In this document: piece after piece, positions 40,483-50,126 of the stretch
How the letters are laid out: each line of letters starts with the position of its first letter
Numbering within the stretch: position 1 is the first letter of the stretch
DNA from: JABJOE01 sp964344145
Lineage (GTDB): Bacteria; Patescibacteriota; Patescibacteriia; UBA9934
Direction: 5' to 3'
DNA length: 64,000 nt
Assembly (NCBI GenBank): GCA_964344145.1
Contig: CAYFME010000007.1
Span: 1-64,000, forward strand
The notes under the pieces: generated by a model
Seen by the model: the letters and a program-made list of their open reading frames with translations, nothing else
The model's database searches: none
What the model was told of the DNA's origin: nothing
Program-made: the position numbers and the translations under genes

Positions 40483-41922
40483 ATGTCCAAGCTAGCACGA
40501 ACAAGAATCGCCCCAAGTCCAACGGGCTACATGCACATTGGTACTCTGCGAACATCGTTGTTCGACTATTTTTTGGCAAAACAAACCGGTGGTCAGTTTG
40601 TGATTCGCATTGAGGATACGGACCGTGAACGTTTGGTGGAGGGGGCAACGGAAGCATTGTTGGAGGCGTTTAAGCGTGTTGGCATCGATTACGACGAAGG
40701 ACCGGACGTTGGCGGTGATTACGGACCATATGTTCAGTCAGAGCGTTTGGATATTTACCGACCATACGTTGATCAGTTGATCGAGCAAGGTGATGCCTAT
40801 CCGTGTTTTTGTACAAAGGAGCGATTGGGTGAGATGCGCGAGCAACAACGTGCTACAAAGCAAACGCCAAAGTATGATCGTCAGTGTCTGTCGTTGTCTA
40901 AGGGTGAGGTCACAAAGCGTTTGGCTGATGGCGAAGCGCACGTCATTCGTATGAAGGTGCCTGATGGTGAGACAACCTTCGACGATGCCGTTCGAGGAAC
41001 GGTAAAGGTGGATAATAGTGACGTTGATGATCAGGTGTTGTTGAAGTCCGATGGGTTTCCGACGTATCACATGGCGGTTGTCGTCGATGATGAACTCATG
41101 GATATCACACATATTCTCCGTGGTGAAGAATGGCTTTCGTCAACGCCGAAGCATGTCATGCTCATGAAGATGCTTGGTTTCTCCCAGCCGACATTCGCGC
41201 ACGTACCGCTTTTGTTGAATCCAGACAAAACAAAACTCTCAAAGCGTCAGGGTGACGTTGCTGTAGAAGATTATCTAGATAAAGGGTACCTCCCAGCGGC
41301 GTTGATCAATTTCGTCGGAACGCTCGGCTTTAATCCAACCGGTAATCGTGAGATTTATTCTCTTAACGAACTTGTTGAGATGTTCGACTTGTCGAAGGTT
41401 AAGAAGAGTGGGGCAGTGATGAATATTGAGAAGCTCGACTGGATGAACCAGCAGTATATGAAAGAACTGGGTCTTGATGAAATTGCCGAGGTGGCAGAGC
41501 CGTTTGTGAAGGCGGATGCAAGTGACGCATTAGTGAAACGCGCGTTGTTTGTTGAGCGTGAGCGTGTGCATCGACTAACGGAGTTTGCGGGTGCTATCAA
41601 GCCGTATCTCAAGCATAAGAAACCAAAAGCGGAAGAACTTGTTTGGAAAAAGGCTGATGCGACTGATGCCAAAAAACAGCTTGAAGGTGTGCGTGAAGAG
41701 ATCGGTAACATGCCTGACGACATCTTTGACGAGATTTCGTACATCGAAGATCGTGTTAAGGCGTATATCGCTGATGGTGGTCTGCAAAACGGAAATGTTC
41801 TCTGGCCTCTGCGTGTCGCCCTTTCTGGCGAAAAGAAATCGGCAAGTCCGTTTGAATTTTTGTGGGTGCTTGGTAGGGAAGAGAGTCTCAAGCGCATTGA
41901 TAAGGCGTTAAGCGTGTTATAA
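40483..41922 (+). CDS. gltX: Glutamyl-tRNA synthetase
   Basis: 479 residues, class I. The HIGH motif is PSPTGYMHIGTLRTSLFDY and the KMSKS motif is KLSKRQGDVAVEDYL. Full length. Being possibly non-discriminating it could also feed an amidotransferase, but no gatCAB genes are seen here. Confidence 0.96.
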   Translation: MSKLARTRIAPSPTGYMHIGTLRTSLFDYFLAKQTGGQFVIRIEDTDRERLVEGATEALLEAFKRVGIDYDEGPDVGGDYGPYVQSERLDIYRPYVDQLIEQGDAYPCFCTKERLGEMREQQRATKQTPKYDRQCLSLSKGEVTKRLADGEAHVIRMKVPDGETTFDDAVRGTVKVDNSDVDDQVLLKSDGFPTYHMAVVVDDELMDITHILRGEEWLSSTPKHVMLMKMLGFSQPTFAHVPLLLNPDKTKLSKRQGDVAVEDYLDKGYLPAALINFVGTLGFNPTGNREIYSLNELVEMFDLSKVKKSGAVMNIEKLDWMNQQYMKELGLDEIAEVAEPFVKADASDALVKRALFVERERVHRLTEFAGAIKPYLKHKKPKAEELVWKKADATDAKKQLEGVREEIGNMPDDIFDEISYIEDRVKAYIADGGLQNGNVLWPLRVALSGEKKSASPFEFLWVLGREESLKRIDKALSVL

Positions 41923-41930
41923 TAGGTTCA
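41918..41930 (+). promoter_or_regulatory. -10 box giving a leaderless mRNA
   Basis: TATAAT at 41918-41923, overlapping the gltX stop codon, is six bases before the ATG at 41930. Confidence 0.65.
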
Positions 41931-43108
41931 TGAGGAGGTTTACTTCTCTGATATTGCTTCTTTCTTTGGGAATGTGGCCATTCTCAGATTTTGTGGTTGC
42001 ACAGGAGGCAAGTGTGGACGACGTGAATGAGTTGCAGGACGAGATCGACGCCCGTGAAGCGCAAATTGACGCCATCAACCGCAAGATCGACGAATATCGT
42101 GAACAAATCAACTATTATTCCAACCAGTCCGCCTCACTTGCAGCGGACATTGCGCTGATTGAGAACCAAACAGCGCTCCTGGAGCTCGATATCCAGTCAA
42201 CAGAAGCGCAAGTGGAAACAAAGGAGCTGGAGCTGGCGATTTTGGAGGAAGCGATAAAGGAACAAGAGGCCAAGATTTCGTATCAGCGCGGCATTCTCGA
42301 AGAGATGATCTTTGAGTTGAATAAGAACGATGGGGTTGGGTTTATTGAGGTCCTGTTTGGTGCAGAGGACTTTAATGAACTGTTTTCCGCGGTTGAGCAC
42401 TTGGAAAGTGTGAACGAGGAGATGAATACGGCTCTTGAGGAGACGCACGAGACGCGTCAACGGCTTTCGGAGAACAAGTTGAAGCAAGAGGAGAATCTTG
42501 ATGAACTTTTGGCGCTGCAGGACGAAATGGAGTTGCAGTTGATCCAGTTGGATCAGTCTGCTGAAGCAAAGGAAGTGCTGATTGCAAACACGGAGGCGTC
42601 TGAGTCGCAGTATCGCGTGTTGATGAGTGAGCTTCGCCAGGAGCAGGCGTATATCAATCAGCAGCTTGTTCAGTTGCAGCAAGATTTAGAAGGGAAGATC
42701 TCTAGCTTGGACGAACTTGGTGACGCGACGATCTTCACCTGGCCTGCAACGGGCATCATCACTGCCATCTTTCACGATCCATCGTATCCATTCCGCCATC
42801 TGTTCGAACATGGTGGGTTGGATGTTGCTATGCCAACGGGGACGCCGATTGAGGCGTCAGCGCCAGGTTACGTTGCTTGGGCACGTACAGGACGGTCGTA
42901 TGGAAACTACGTGATGATTATCCACGCGGATGGCTATGCGACGCTCTACGCTCACTTGTCGAGCATCAATGTAAGTGCTGACCAGTTTGTTTCAAGAGGG
43001 CAGGTGATTGGCTATTCGGGAAATACGGGACTGTCAACCGGCCCACACCTTCACTTTGAAATCCGCAAGGATGGTATCCCAGTTGATCCCCAGTTGTACT
43101 TACAGTAG
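41930..43108 (+). CDS. Exported M23 metallopeptidase with coiled coil (EnvC-like)
   Basis: 392 residues. Signal peptide about 1-25. A long coiled coil covers about 28-260. The M23 domain follows, with HGGLDVAMPTGTPIEASAPGYV (first His and Asp zinc ligands) and GLSTGPHLHFEI (HxH). It resembles EnvC/NlpD-type regulators or cell-wall hydrolases used in division; all zinc residues are kept, so it may be active. Confidence 0.9.
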   Translation: MRRFTSLILLLSLGMWPFSDFVVAQEASVDDVNELQDEIDAREAQIDAINRKIDEYREQINYYSNQSASLAADIALIENQTALLELDIQSTEAQVETKELELAILEEAIKEQEAKISYQRGILEEMIFELNKNDGVGFIEVLFGAEDFNELFSAVEHLESVNEEMNTALEETHETRQRLSENKLKQEENLDELLALQDEMELQLIQLDQSAEAKEVLIANTEASESQYRVLMSELRQEQAYINQQLVQLQQDLEGKISSLDELGDATIFTWPATGIITAIFHDPSYPFRHLFEHGGLDVAMPTGTPIEASAPGYVAWARTGRSYGNYVMIIHADGYATLYAHLSSINVSADQFVSRGQVIGYSGNTGLSTGPHLHFEIRKDGIPVDPQLYLQ

Positions 43109-43434
43109 GAAAGGTGACTGCGTCATTTTCGTTTTACGACGCATGTGCGGAGAAGGGTGATGCTGGGCGAGGGAGGTGAAAGGTAGAGAGCTAAGACAAA
43201 AAGATGCTTTAGATTTGTCAGTTATTGTACTGACAAATGACATGACCTTATAAATTTTCTTACTAGGTATAAGAAGGACTTATACACAGGTTATTTCACT
43301 AATGTTAGTAACGTTTCGTCCGATTTTCACAACTTCCATGACCCACCCTACGTGGGCGATCAAGCTGTGGTGTCGTATAAGATATATTGTGCGACACATA
43401 GTATTTCAGAGAAACAACAGCGCATGCTGCCCTT
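43109..43434. other. 326-base intergenic region with several small palindromes
   Basis: No gene is seen. It holds TTTGTCAGT/ACTGACAAA (43214-43237), a GTATAAG-aagga-CTTATAC hairpin near 43270, GACCCAC/GTGGG near 43345 and GTGTCG/CGACAC (43370-43397). One TTATACACA resembles a DnaA box but is alone. It separates converging units and may hold terminators for both sides. Confidence 0.5.
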
Positions 43435-44319
43435 TTACTTTACGTACACACGATTGCCAAAGCGTACGTCAATGTACTCCACCGCCCCCAGATCGCCCTC
43501 ATACTCATCGAGGATGACTTCTAAGTTAGCCAGCTGATCATACCCGTCACCGTTGAGATCAAAGTAGATGTCTGGACCGGCCAGAAGGTTGACTATTGCC
43601 CAATCAGAGCCAGCTTGTTCGATCTCGATACTCTCTACTGTCACCATGTAGCGCTCAATCTCCTTGTTTACGATCGTCAGAACCTCAACACCATTTGCAA
43701 GTAAGACTTGGCTGTTTTGCGACACTTCTTCCCCACCCTGCTCAAAGACCACGAAAATTTCTTCGGACTGAATAACATGCTGCCGCTCCCCTTCTCCGTA
43801 CAGTAGTGCTCGGACGTCGTTGACTTCCTCCTCGTTGAGCCCCTTTACAACAAATCCGTCTTGATCAACAAAGTACAACTGTTCGCCGTGCGCCCAAATG
43901 AGCGATGTCACGCGTTCTTGAACAGTAATAGTGAGTGACCGACCGTCACGAACAACATCAGCATCGAGAAGAGCAAATTCGCTCAGAATATTATCCTTAA
44001 GGGCGCCTTCGTTCACGAGCCAGATGTGATTCTGTGGCACGACATCCCAGTGCTTCTTATTCAGATGATCCCAAGCGTACGCTTCGATCTGGTCAGGTTC
44101 GAGGGTGATAGATCCTTCAACAGTCACGGCGTTGATGTAAAACAGCGGCAAAACCACCATCAGCCAAGGAATGCCGATGAGAACGACAAGAACGATCAAT
44201 AGTCGGACAAGGCGCTTTGTCCATGGAACGATTTTTTTGCCTGAAAAATACGGATTCTTGAATCGGTCCGATGTGTACCGTCGGGCATGATGCCGTTTCA
44301 TGAAGTTGCGTCGTCGCAT
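43435..44319 (-). CDS. ftsQ: Cell division protein FtsQ/DivIB-like
   Basis: 294 residues. A basic cytoplasmic start, one membrane helix near 36-60 (RLLIVLVVLIGIPWLMVVLPLF), then a POTRA-like domain (INAVTVEGSITLEPDQIEAYAWD) and an FtsQ domain with ITVQERVTSLIWAHGEQLYFVDQDG. That is the FtsQ layout. It helps assemble the divisome. ATG at residue 7 (MKRHHARR) is an alternative start. It follows alr by one base. Confidence 0.8.
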   Translation of the reverse strand: MRRRNFMKRHHARRYTSDRFKNPYFSGKKIVPWTKRLVRLLIVLVVLIGIPWLMVVLPLFYINAVTVEGSITLEPDQIEAYAWDHLNKKHWDVVPQNHIWLVNEGALKDNILSEFALLDADVVRDGRSLTITVQERVTSLIWAHGEQLYFVDQDGFVVKGLNEEEVNDVRALLYGEGERQHVIQSEEIFVVFEQGGEEVSQNSQVLLANGVEVLTIVNKEIERYMVTVESIEIEQAGSDWAIVNLLAGPDIYFDLNGDGYDQLANLEVILDEYEGDLGAVEYIDVRFGNRVYVK

Positions 44320-44320
44320 G

Positions 44321-45451
44321 CTAGATAACGATTCGTGGCAAATGCGCCTTGATCATGGTCGGAACCTCATAGTTGATGGTACCAATCCACTCGGCGAGAT
44401 CGTCTGCGGTGACCTGGTTAAGGCCGTCACGGCCTAAAAGTGTTGCTACGTCGTCCTGCTTTACGTCAGCCACAGCCGATACATCAATCATACACATATT
44501 CATACAGATATTCCCAATAACACGGCATTTCTGACCTTTAACGATCATATGCGCACTTCCTTTGAGTAATCGCGTGTAACCATCATGGTAGCCAACAGGA
44601 ACGACGGCTATGCGCAGCGGTCGATCGCTGACAAAGGACTGGCTATAGCCAACGGGTGTGCCAGAAGGAATGTCCTTGACTTGGGCAATGCGAGCTTTCC
44701 AAGACAAGACTGGTGTCAGTTCTACTTTTGAGAGCAACTCTCGTCTGAGGTTTTGCGAGGGCCAAAGACCGTATTGGGCAAGTCCGACGCGCACCATGTT
44801 GTGATGAACGCTTGGATATAAGAGTGTTGAAGCTGAGCATGAGATATGTAAGTAGGTAGGATCGAAGCCGAAACGCTTGATCTCAGCCACGGCCTGATTA
44901 AATCGCTCGTTTTGGTCGTCGCAAACAGACTTTTTGCTCAGATCCTCTGAGCTGGAAAAATGCGAGGACACCCCAACGAGATTTAGCGCAGATGATTCGC
45001 GTTCTATGTCGGCGAGGAGCGATTTCAGATCACGCTCCCCCACTCCCTGACGCTGAGTTCCGGTTTCAATTTTGATGTTCACGAGTGCCGTTGTTTGCCG
45101 TGATCGTGCTGCATCAGCCAGGCCACGGATCATGTCGCTCGTGTACACCGCTTGGATGAGTCGATACGTGATGATGTCACCGAAACGCTCTGGTACTGTA
45201 TAGCCGAGCACGAAGATCGTCGCGTCTGCGGCGTGTTTGCGTACCTCGATGGCCTCATCAATAGAATCAACACCAAAGTGATGCACGCCAGCCGCCTGCG
45301 CCAACCGAACCATCGTAGTTGCGTCGTGACCGTACGCATTCGCTTTGACAACGGCACAAAGAGTCACACCGTCTTTCAGGCGTGACTCAATGGCGCGTAG
45401 GTTCTGCTCGTACGCGCGTGCGTCTATTTCAATCCACGATTTTGCATTCAT
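44321..45451 (-). CDS. alr: Alanine racemase
   Basis: 376 residues. The PLP lysine is in CAVVKANAYGHD, and the substrate-binding parts GVGERDLKSLL, VGLAQYGLWPS and PVGYHDGYTRLLKG are present. It makes D-alanine for peptidoglycan. Start MNAKSWIEIDARAYEQN at 45451 is preferred; codons upstream are repeat sequence. Confidence 0.93.
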   Translation of the reverse strand: MNAKSWIEIDARAYEQNLRAIESRLKDGVTLCAVVKANAYGHDATTMVRLAQAAGVHHFGVDSIDEAIEVRKHAADATIFVLGYTVPERFGDIITYRLIQAVYTSDMIRGLADAARSRQTTALVNIKIETGTQRQGVGERDLKSLLADIERESSALNLVGVSSHFSSSEDLSKKSVCDDQNERFNQAVAEIKRFGFDPTYLHISCSASTLLYPSVHHNMVRVGLAQYGLWPSQNLRRELLSKVELTPVLSWKARIAQVKDIPSGTPVGYSQSFVSDRPLRIAVVPVGYHDGYTRLLKGSAHMIVKGQKCRVIGNICMNMCMIDVSAVADVKQDDVATLLGRDGLNQVTADDLAEWIGTINYEVPTMIKAHLPRIVI

Positions 45452-45453
45452 AG

Positions 45454-45530
45454 TCGTTGCGAGGAGGCGAAGCCGACGAAGCAATCTATTAGGCGAATAG
45501 TTTGCTTCGGCCTACGGCCTCGCAATGACG
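45454..45530. repeat. Palindromic dispersed repeat between serS and alr
   Basis: GTCGTTGCGAGG...CCTCGCAATGACG with inner GAAGCAATCTATT/AATAGTTTGCTTC pairing. The type (ATTGCGAGG...GAAGCAATCT) is known to me as a widespread bacterial repeat. It overlaps the 3' end of serS and supplies its last codons (SVIARP) and TAG stop. Confidence 0.8.
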
Positions 45531-46774
45531 GATTTATTCATCCAAGGTCGCAGGACCTCGGGGACAACAATAGAGCCATCTTTTTGCTGGTAGTTCTCGA
45601 CGATTGCCACGATCGTTCGTCCAATGGCAAACGCGGTACCGTTGAGCGTGTGCACGAATTGCATCTTTCCATCTTTGTCCTTGAAGCGCGTGTTCAGACG
45701 TCGCGCCTGGAAGTCGGTACAGGTACTTGTTGAATGCGTTTCTCGGAAGGCGTCTTGCGACGGAATCCAGGTTTCAATGTCGTATTTGCGTGCCGCAGGC
45801 AGTCCAAGGTCGCCGGTAACCATCTTGATCACTTGATAGTGCAGACCGAGACCCCGCATGAGTTCTTCTTCGATCTCAAGAATCATCTCGTGTTCTTGTT
45901 CCGACGTTTCAGGGTTGCAGAAGCTGAACATTTCTACTTTGTCGAACTGATGAACGCGTATAATGCCTTTCGTGTCTTTTCCGTAGGATCCGGCCTCTCG
46001 TCGGTAGCACGGTGAGACGCCCACGTATCGAATCGGTTCTGTCACATCCAGTACTTCGTCCATGTGCATTGGTCCAATGGATTGCTCCGATGTTCCGGTC
46101 AAGTACTGGTTGTCTTTTGCAAGATAGTAGATTTCATCGTGTCCACCGTGCTCCAAATATCCCATCGCCCGCATAGCTCGAGCGCTAACGAGCGTTGGCG
46201 GAACAACTGGAGTAAATCCTCGCTTCACGATCGTTTGCAGCGCGTACTGGATGAGCGCGAAGTGCAGAAGGGCGCCATCACCTTTGAGATACGCAAAGCG
46301 CGCACCTGATGCCTTTGCCGCGCGCTCCATGTCGATTAGTCCCAGTGCCTCGCCAAGCTCAACATGATCCTTCACTGGGAAATCAAAGTCAGGCTTCTCC
46401 CCCACCGTCTTGATAACTTCGTTGTCATCTTCGGTTGGAGAGATCTTAACGTCCTCGCAAGCAGGATTTGGAATCTTATAAAGCAGCTCATCTAGCTCTT
46501 CAGCCTGCGGTGTGAGCTCTGCTTTTAGCTCGTCGGCCTTGCGATCAATGCGACGCATGTCCTCTATGAGTTCTTTGCGCTCATCATCACTTGCTTGAGG
46601 AATTTTTTTTGACGCCTCGTTCTTCTGTGCAGCGATTTGCTCGTACGACTGCTTCAGAGATCGCACGGCTTGGTCAAGCTCCAAGATACGGTCGACGTCT
46701 ATCTCAACGTTTTTTGCTTTTGCTGCGTCGGCAATACGTTTGGGATGCTCCCGCAGCTCTTTGATGTCAATCAT
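45512..46774 (-). CDS. serS: Seryl-tRNA synthetase
   Basis: 420 residues, class II. A coiled-coil tRNA-binding arm spans about 30-100 (LELDQAVRSLKQSYEQIAAQKNEASKK). Motif 2 is SPCYRREAGSYGKDTKGIIRVHQFDKVEMF and motif 3 is LNGTAFAIGRTIVAIVENYQ. The last residues come from the palindromic repeat. It overlaps the cytidylyltransferase gene by four bases. Confidence 0.95.
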   Translation of the reverse strand: MIDIKELREHPKRIADAAKAKNVEIDVDRILELDQAVRSLKQSYEQIAAQKNEASKKIPQASDDERKELIEDMRRIDRKADELKAELTPQAEELDELLYKIPNPACEDVKISPTEDDNEVIKTVGEKPDFDFPVKDHVELGEALGLIDMERAAKASGARFAYLKGDGALLHFALIQYALQTIVKRGFTPVVPPTLVSARAMRAMGYLEHGGHDEIYYLAKDNQYLTGTSEQSIGPMHMDEVLDVTEPIRYVGVSPCYRREAGSYGKDTKGIIRVHQFDKVEMFSFCNPETSEQEHEMILEIEEELMRGLGLHYQVIKMVTGDLGLPAARKYDIETWIPSQDAFRETHSTSTCTDFQARRLNTRFKDKDGKMQFVHTLNGTAFAIGRTIVAIVENYQQKDGSIVVPEVLRPWMNKSVIARP

Positions 46775-47181
46775 AGGTTTTCTCTGAGTTTACTGGTTTT
46801 GTACGTCTCAGGTTGAAACGCCTCCATACGGATAATCGGAATCTCCACATCATATTGCCTCATCCAGCCAATAAGATCGTTTTCCAGATCGTCCTGATCG
46901 TATCCAATGGCAATGATATCGGGACGGCTGATGGAGATTCCGCGGTAGTTGCCAAGCGTATGGTCGCCTTTTAGGACGTGGTCGACTGCAGGAAGTGCGA
47001 GGAGCGCTTCCCTGCGCTGATCAAACGGCTGCTCCGGCTTGCGACCCTTGAGGGTCTTGATGATCGCATCTCGTGCCAAATAGACCGTGAGTTCATCGCC
47101 CAGCTCCTTTGCTTGCGCCAGGAAAGCCTTGTGGCCCGAGTGCAACAGATCGAATGCTCCAAAAACAGCAACACGTTTCAT
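46771..47181 (-). CDS. Cytidylyltransferase-like protein (glycerol-3-phosphate cytidylyltransferase/FAD synthase type)
   Basis: 136 residues. VAVFGAFDLLHSGHKAFLAQAKELGDELTVYLARD holds the HxGH nucleotide-binding motif. The rest fits a single Rossmann domain. The family couples CTP or ATP to a phosphorylated alcohol. The exact substrate is not clear. It sits between lysS and serS on the same strand. Confidence 0.82.
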   Translation of the reverse strand: MKRVAVFGAFDLLHSGHKAFLAQAKELGDELTVYLARDAIIKTLKGRKPEQPFDQRREALLALPAVDHVLKGDHTLGNYRGISISRPDIIAIGYDQDDLENDLIGWMRQYDVEIPIIRMEAFQPETYKTSKLRENL

Positions 47182-47189
47182 ACGCTTGG

Positions 47190-48677
47190 CTACTCAGACT
47201 CTGCCTCGCCTCCTGCGTCGCTTGTTTTTAGCTTCAATGTTGGGAACAGAATAACTTCCTTAATGCTTGGTGATCCTGTTAAAAGCGCTGCGAGACGATC
47301 AATACCAATGCCATACCCAGCTGTTGGAGGCATGCCGTGCTTGAGGGCGGTGATGTAGTCGTCATCAATGCGCATTCCTTCCTCGCTTCCCCGCTCTCGC
47401 AAAATCTCCTGCTCGTGGAAGCGCTGTTCCTGCTCAATCGGATCATTAAGCTCGTTAAAGGCATTAAACATTTCCATGCCGAGAATCACCATCTGCGCAC
47501 TCGCGCTGTAGTGTGGATTGTTGTCGCGACGTTTTGCCAATGGTTTCATGGCTGCGGGATAGTCGGTCACAAAGACAGGGCCAACGATATTTGGCCGAGC
47601 GCCGTGCTTGTATAGATAATCAACCAACTCACCATAGCCGACGACGCCCTTGGTGTAGAGACCTTTGTCATCCATGATTTTTCGCAACGCATCCTCTTCC
47701 GTGACTTCATCAAGATCAATGCCGCTGTGCTCAAGAATGATGTCGTGGAAGGTTTTGCGTGGGATGTCAACGAATGAAATCGTATGCTCCTGCATTTTTA
47801 CCTCTTCGTTTCCAGTCACCGCCTTACATGCAGCGCGAAGAAGTCGCTCAAGGTGGTCCATGAGCATCTCGATCGTCGCATACGCCCAGTACGCTTCGAT
47901 TTGCGTGAACTCAGGGTTGTGTTGCGGGCTGATGCCTTCGTTGCGGAAACAACGCGCAAATTCGTAAACTTTTTCAAACCCACCAACAACAAGACGCTTC
48001 AAGTACAGCTCAGGCGCAATGCGCAGGTACAAGTCTGCGTGCAAGGCATTGTGATGTGTTACGAATGGCTTTGCATTCGCTCCACCAGGGATTGGTTGCA
48101 AGATCGGTGTTTCAACTTCCAGGAAGCTCTCTTTTTCAAGAAGGGTACGCATCGCTGCGACCATTCGTGCGCGAGACTTTGCTGCTTCAATTACTTCAGG
48201 GTTAGAAAGGAGGTCGAGATAGCGTTGTCGGTAGCGCGTTTCTACATCTGACAATCCATGCCATTTCTCGGGAAGTGGGAGAAGACTTTTCGTCAGAATG
48301 CGAACCGACTTTGCTCCTACGGACTGTTCTCCTTTCTTTGTGACCATCACTGGTCCGTGGAATTCGTAAAAGTCCCCCATGTCTGCCTGTGCGTGGAAGG
48401 TTTCGTACGTCTCCTCGCCCATTGTGTCTTTGTGCAGAACAACCTGAATTTGACCTGAAGCATCTTGTAGCAACACAAAGCTAATACCACCGTGCTTGCG
48501 CAGCGCACGAACGCGGCCGGCTACGGTCACGGCCTCTTGCGAAGCTTCCAAGTCTTCAAATGAAGCAAGCACCTGTTCGGCAAGGTGCGATCGGTGGGCC
48601 TGGGCTGGAAAAGGGTTCTGTTTTGCGTCCCGGATAGCTTTCAATCGGCCTCTGCGGACGCGTTCTTCATCAATCAT
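47190..48677 (-). CDS. lysS: Lysyl-tRNA synthetase, class II
   Basis: 495 residues. An OB anticodon-binding domain occupies about 50-150 (VTVAGRVRALRKHGGISFVLLQDASGQIQVV). Class II motifs are RYRQRYLDLL, YEFARCFRNEGISPQHNPEFTQIEAYWAY and AGYGIGIDRLAALLTG. Full length. TAGACT ten bases before the ATG gives about a three-base leader. Confidence 0.96.
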   Translation of the reverse strand: MIDEERVRRGRLKAIRDAKQNPFPAQAHRSHLAEQVLASFEDLEASQEAVTVAGRVRALRKHGGISFVLLQDASGQIQVVLHKDTMGEETYETFHAQADMGDFYEFHGPVMVTKKGEQSVGAKSVRILTKSLLPLPEKWHGLSDVETRYRQRYLDLLSNPEVIEAAKSRARMVAAMRTLLEKESFLEVETPILQPIPGGANAKPFVTHHNALHADLYLRIAPELYLKRLVVGGFEKVYEFARCFRNEGISPQHNPEFTQIEAYWAYATIEMLMDHLERLLRAACKAVTGNEEVKMQEHTISFVDIPRKTFHDIILEHSGIDLDEVTEEDALRKIMDDKGLYTKGVVGYGELVDYLYKHGARPNIVGPVFVTDYPAAMKPLAKRRDNNPHYSASAQMVILGMEMFNAFNELNDPIEQEQRFHEQEILRERGSEEGMRIDDDYITALKHGMPPTAGYGIGIDRLAALLTGSPSIKEVILFPTLKLKTSDAGGEAESE

Positions 48678-48705
48678 AGACGAGCTCAGTCTACATCACT
48701 TCGCC

Positions 48706-48734
48706 TTGACATTCAAGGCTTTTATTGGTACCTT
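48706..48734 (+). promoter_or_regulatory. Promoter of the histidine-phosphatase-like GC-rich gene
   Basis: TTGACA (48706-48711) and TACCTT (48729-48734), 17-base spacer. It lies just past the lysS start, in opposite direction. Confidence 0.75.
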
Positions 48735-48766
48735 CAGGGCCATTCTCGTGAACTGGAGGGCGACGA

Positions 48767-49456
48767 ATGGCAGCTCCTCATCCGCATATCTTGCAAGTCG
48801 TTTTGTGGCTGATGCGCCACGGGGACGTCGATCGCACTGACGTAGTGCCTGGTGCACCCTTCGACCCGCCGCTGTCAGACGACGGTCGCTGGCAGGTCAA
48901 CGCCGCGTTCGAACGTCACATCCTGCCGGAGCTCACACAGCACGACGCAAGCTGGGACGGTCAGCTCTGGAACAGCGGTCTCGTCCGCGCGCGCCAGAGC
49001 GCCGAGAGCATCGGTTCGTTCCTGCTCCAGCTGGGCGACCGCTGTCCCTGGACGCCGGTCACCATGTCCGCGCCCGAGCTGAACCACCAGGCTGTGATGT
49101 CGGCGATCCCGGAGCATCGTGCGCGCTTCCTGGAGCTATGCGACGAGCTCGAGGAGGGGGAGGATACGACGATGCACGACTGGCAGACGCGCTGGTCACA
49201 CTCGTCATGGCTCGCGAGACGGCTCGCCGCGTGGGCTCACGAGCGGATTCTCGTGGATCTGCACGGTGCGAGCACGGACCTCGTGCATCACATCGTGGGC
49301 ATCACGCACCACCCGCTCGCCGGGCTGCTGCACATGTACCCGGGGCACGCTCCGGCTACCTGGCCCAACGCCTCGATCTTCCGCTACACCGTCCACTTCA
49401 ACGGCATCTCGCCGCCGCAGTGCATGGACAGCAAGTTCATCGGCTATAAGGCCTGA
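48767..49456 (+). CDS. Histidine phosphatase superfamily-like protein, GC-rich cassette
   Basis: 229 residues. WLMRHGDVDRT carries the RHG catalytic motif near residue 20, DPPLSDDGRWQVNAAFE follows as in phosphoglycerate-mutase-like proteins, RARQSAESIGSFL matches the second Arg region, and VDLHGASTDLVHHIVG may give the second His. Substrate unknown. GGAGGG lies six bases before the ATG. GC-rich with its own promoter and hairpin. Confidence 0.7.
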   Translation: MAAPHPHILQVVLWLMRHGDVDRTDVVPGAPFDPPLSDDGRWQVNAAFERHILPELTQHDASWDGQLWNSGLVRARQSAESIGSFLLQLGDRCPWTPVTMSAPELNHQAVMSAIPEHRARFLELCDELEEGEDTTMHDWQTRWSHSSWLARRLAAWAHERILVDLHGASTDLVHHIVGITHHPLAGLLHMYPGHAPATWPNASIFRYTVHFNGISPPQCMDSKFIGYKA

Positions 49457-49505
49457 GCTCGACGTCTACGACAACCTGCCTACGCCGAGGCTTCGGCAAG
49501 GCAAG

Positions 49506-49537
49506 CACCCCCGACCGGTCTCGCCGGTGCGGGGGTG
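49506..49537 (+). terminator. GC-rich hairpin after the phosphatase-like gene
   Basis: CACCCCC...CCGG pairs with CCGG...GGGGGTG with one bulge. No T-run. Confidence 0.5.
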
Positions 49538-49561
49538 TCGCGCGTTCAAATCTGTAACACT

Positions 49562-50026
49562 TTATTCAATGCTTTTCACCGTGTACGTCATCGTGCCACC
49601 CGGCGTTTCCATCTCAACCTTGTCACCAACGCACGCACCGAGGAACTTGTTTCCAAGCGGAGACTCGTTGCTGATCTTTCCTGAGAGTGGATCAGCCTCA
49701 GATGCACCAACAATGAAGAACATTTTTTCCTCTCCGCCAACTTCAACCGTGAATCCCGTTCCGATCGCAACGCACGTTGCACCCGTCTTCTTTTCGATCA
49801 CAACAATGTTGCGCAGCATGTTTTCGATCACAATAATTCGCGACTCGTTTTCAGCCTGGACCTGCTTGGCATCGTGATACTCAAAGTTCTCCGAAAGATC
49901 TCCAAGCTCTTTTGCTTGTCCGATCTTCTCGGCGATCTCTCGTCGCGTCTTCGTTTTTCGCTCCTGCAGTTCCGCCTTAAGCTCTTCCAAGCCCTCGGGC
50001 GAAATATACTGCGTATTATCGTTCAT
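49562..50026 (-). CDS. greA: Transcription elongation factor GreA
   Basis: 154 residues. An N-terminal coiled coil (QYISPEGLEELKAELQERKTKTRREIAEKIGQAKELGDLSENFEYHDAKQVQ) with the acidic tip, then an FKBP-like domain (VGASEADPLSGKISNESPLGNKFLGACVGDKVEMETPGG). It restarts backtracked polymerase by stimulating RNA cleavage. A TTGACA/TAGATT promoter (17 spacing) is on the minus strand near 50095-50123 and gives a ~70-base leader. Confidence 0.96.
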   Translation of the reverse strand: MNDNTQYISPEGLEELKAELQERKTKTRREIAEKIGQAKELGDLSENFEYHDAKQVQAENESRIIVIENMLRNIVVIEKKTGATCVAIGTGFTVEVGGEEKMFFIVGASEADPLSGKISNESPLGNKFLGACVGDKVEMETPGGTMTYTVKSIE

Positions 50027-50126
50027 ATATTCGTTATTCCTCTATTCTTAGAGAAAAAAGGATGCACACCTCTACGGTGGCAATAGACGTAATCTACACG
50101 AAAACACCTATTCTGTCAACTTGGCG

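Noticed and set aside
43109..43434. Replication origin between the M23 peptidase and ftsQ
   Set aside because: Only one DnaA-box-like TTATACACA is present, and there is no dnaA, dnaN or AT-rich unwinding stretch.
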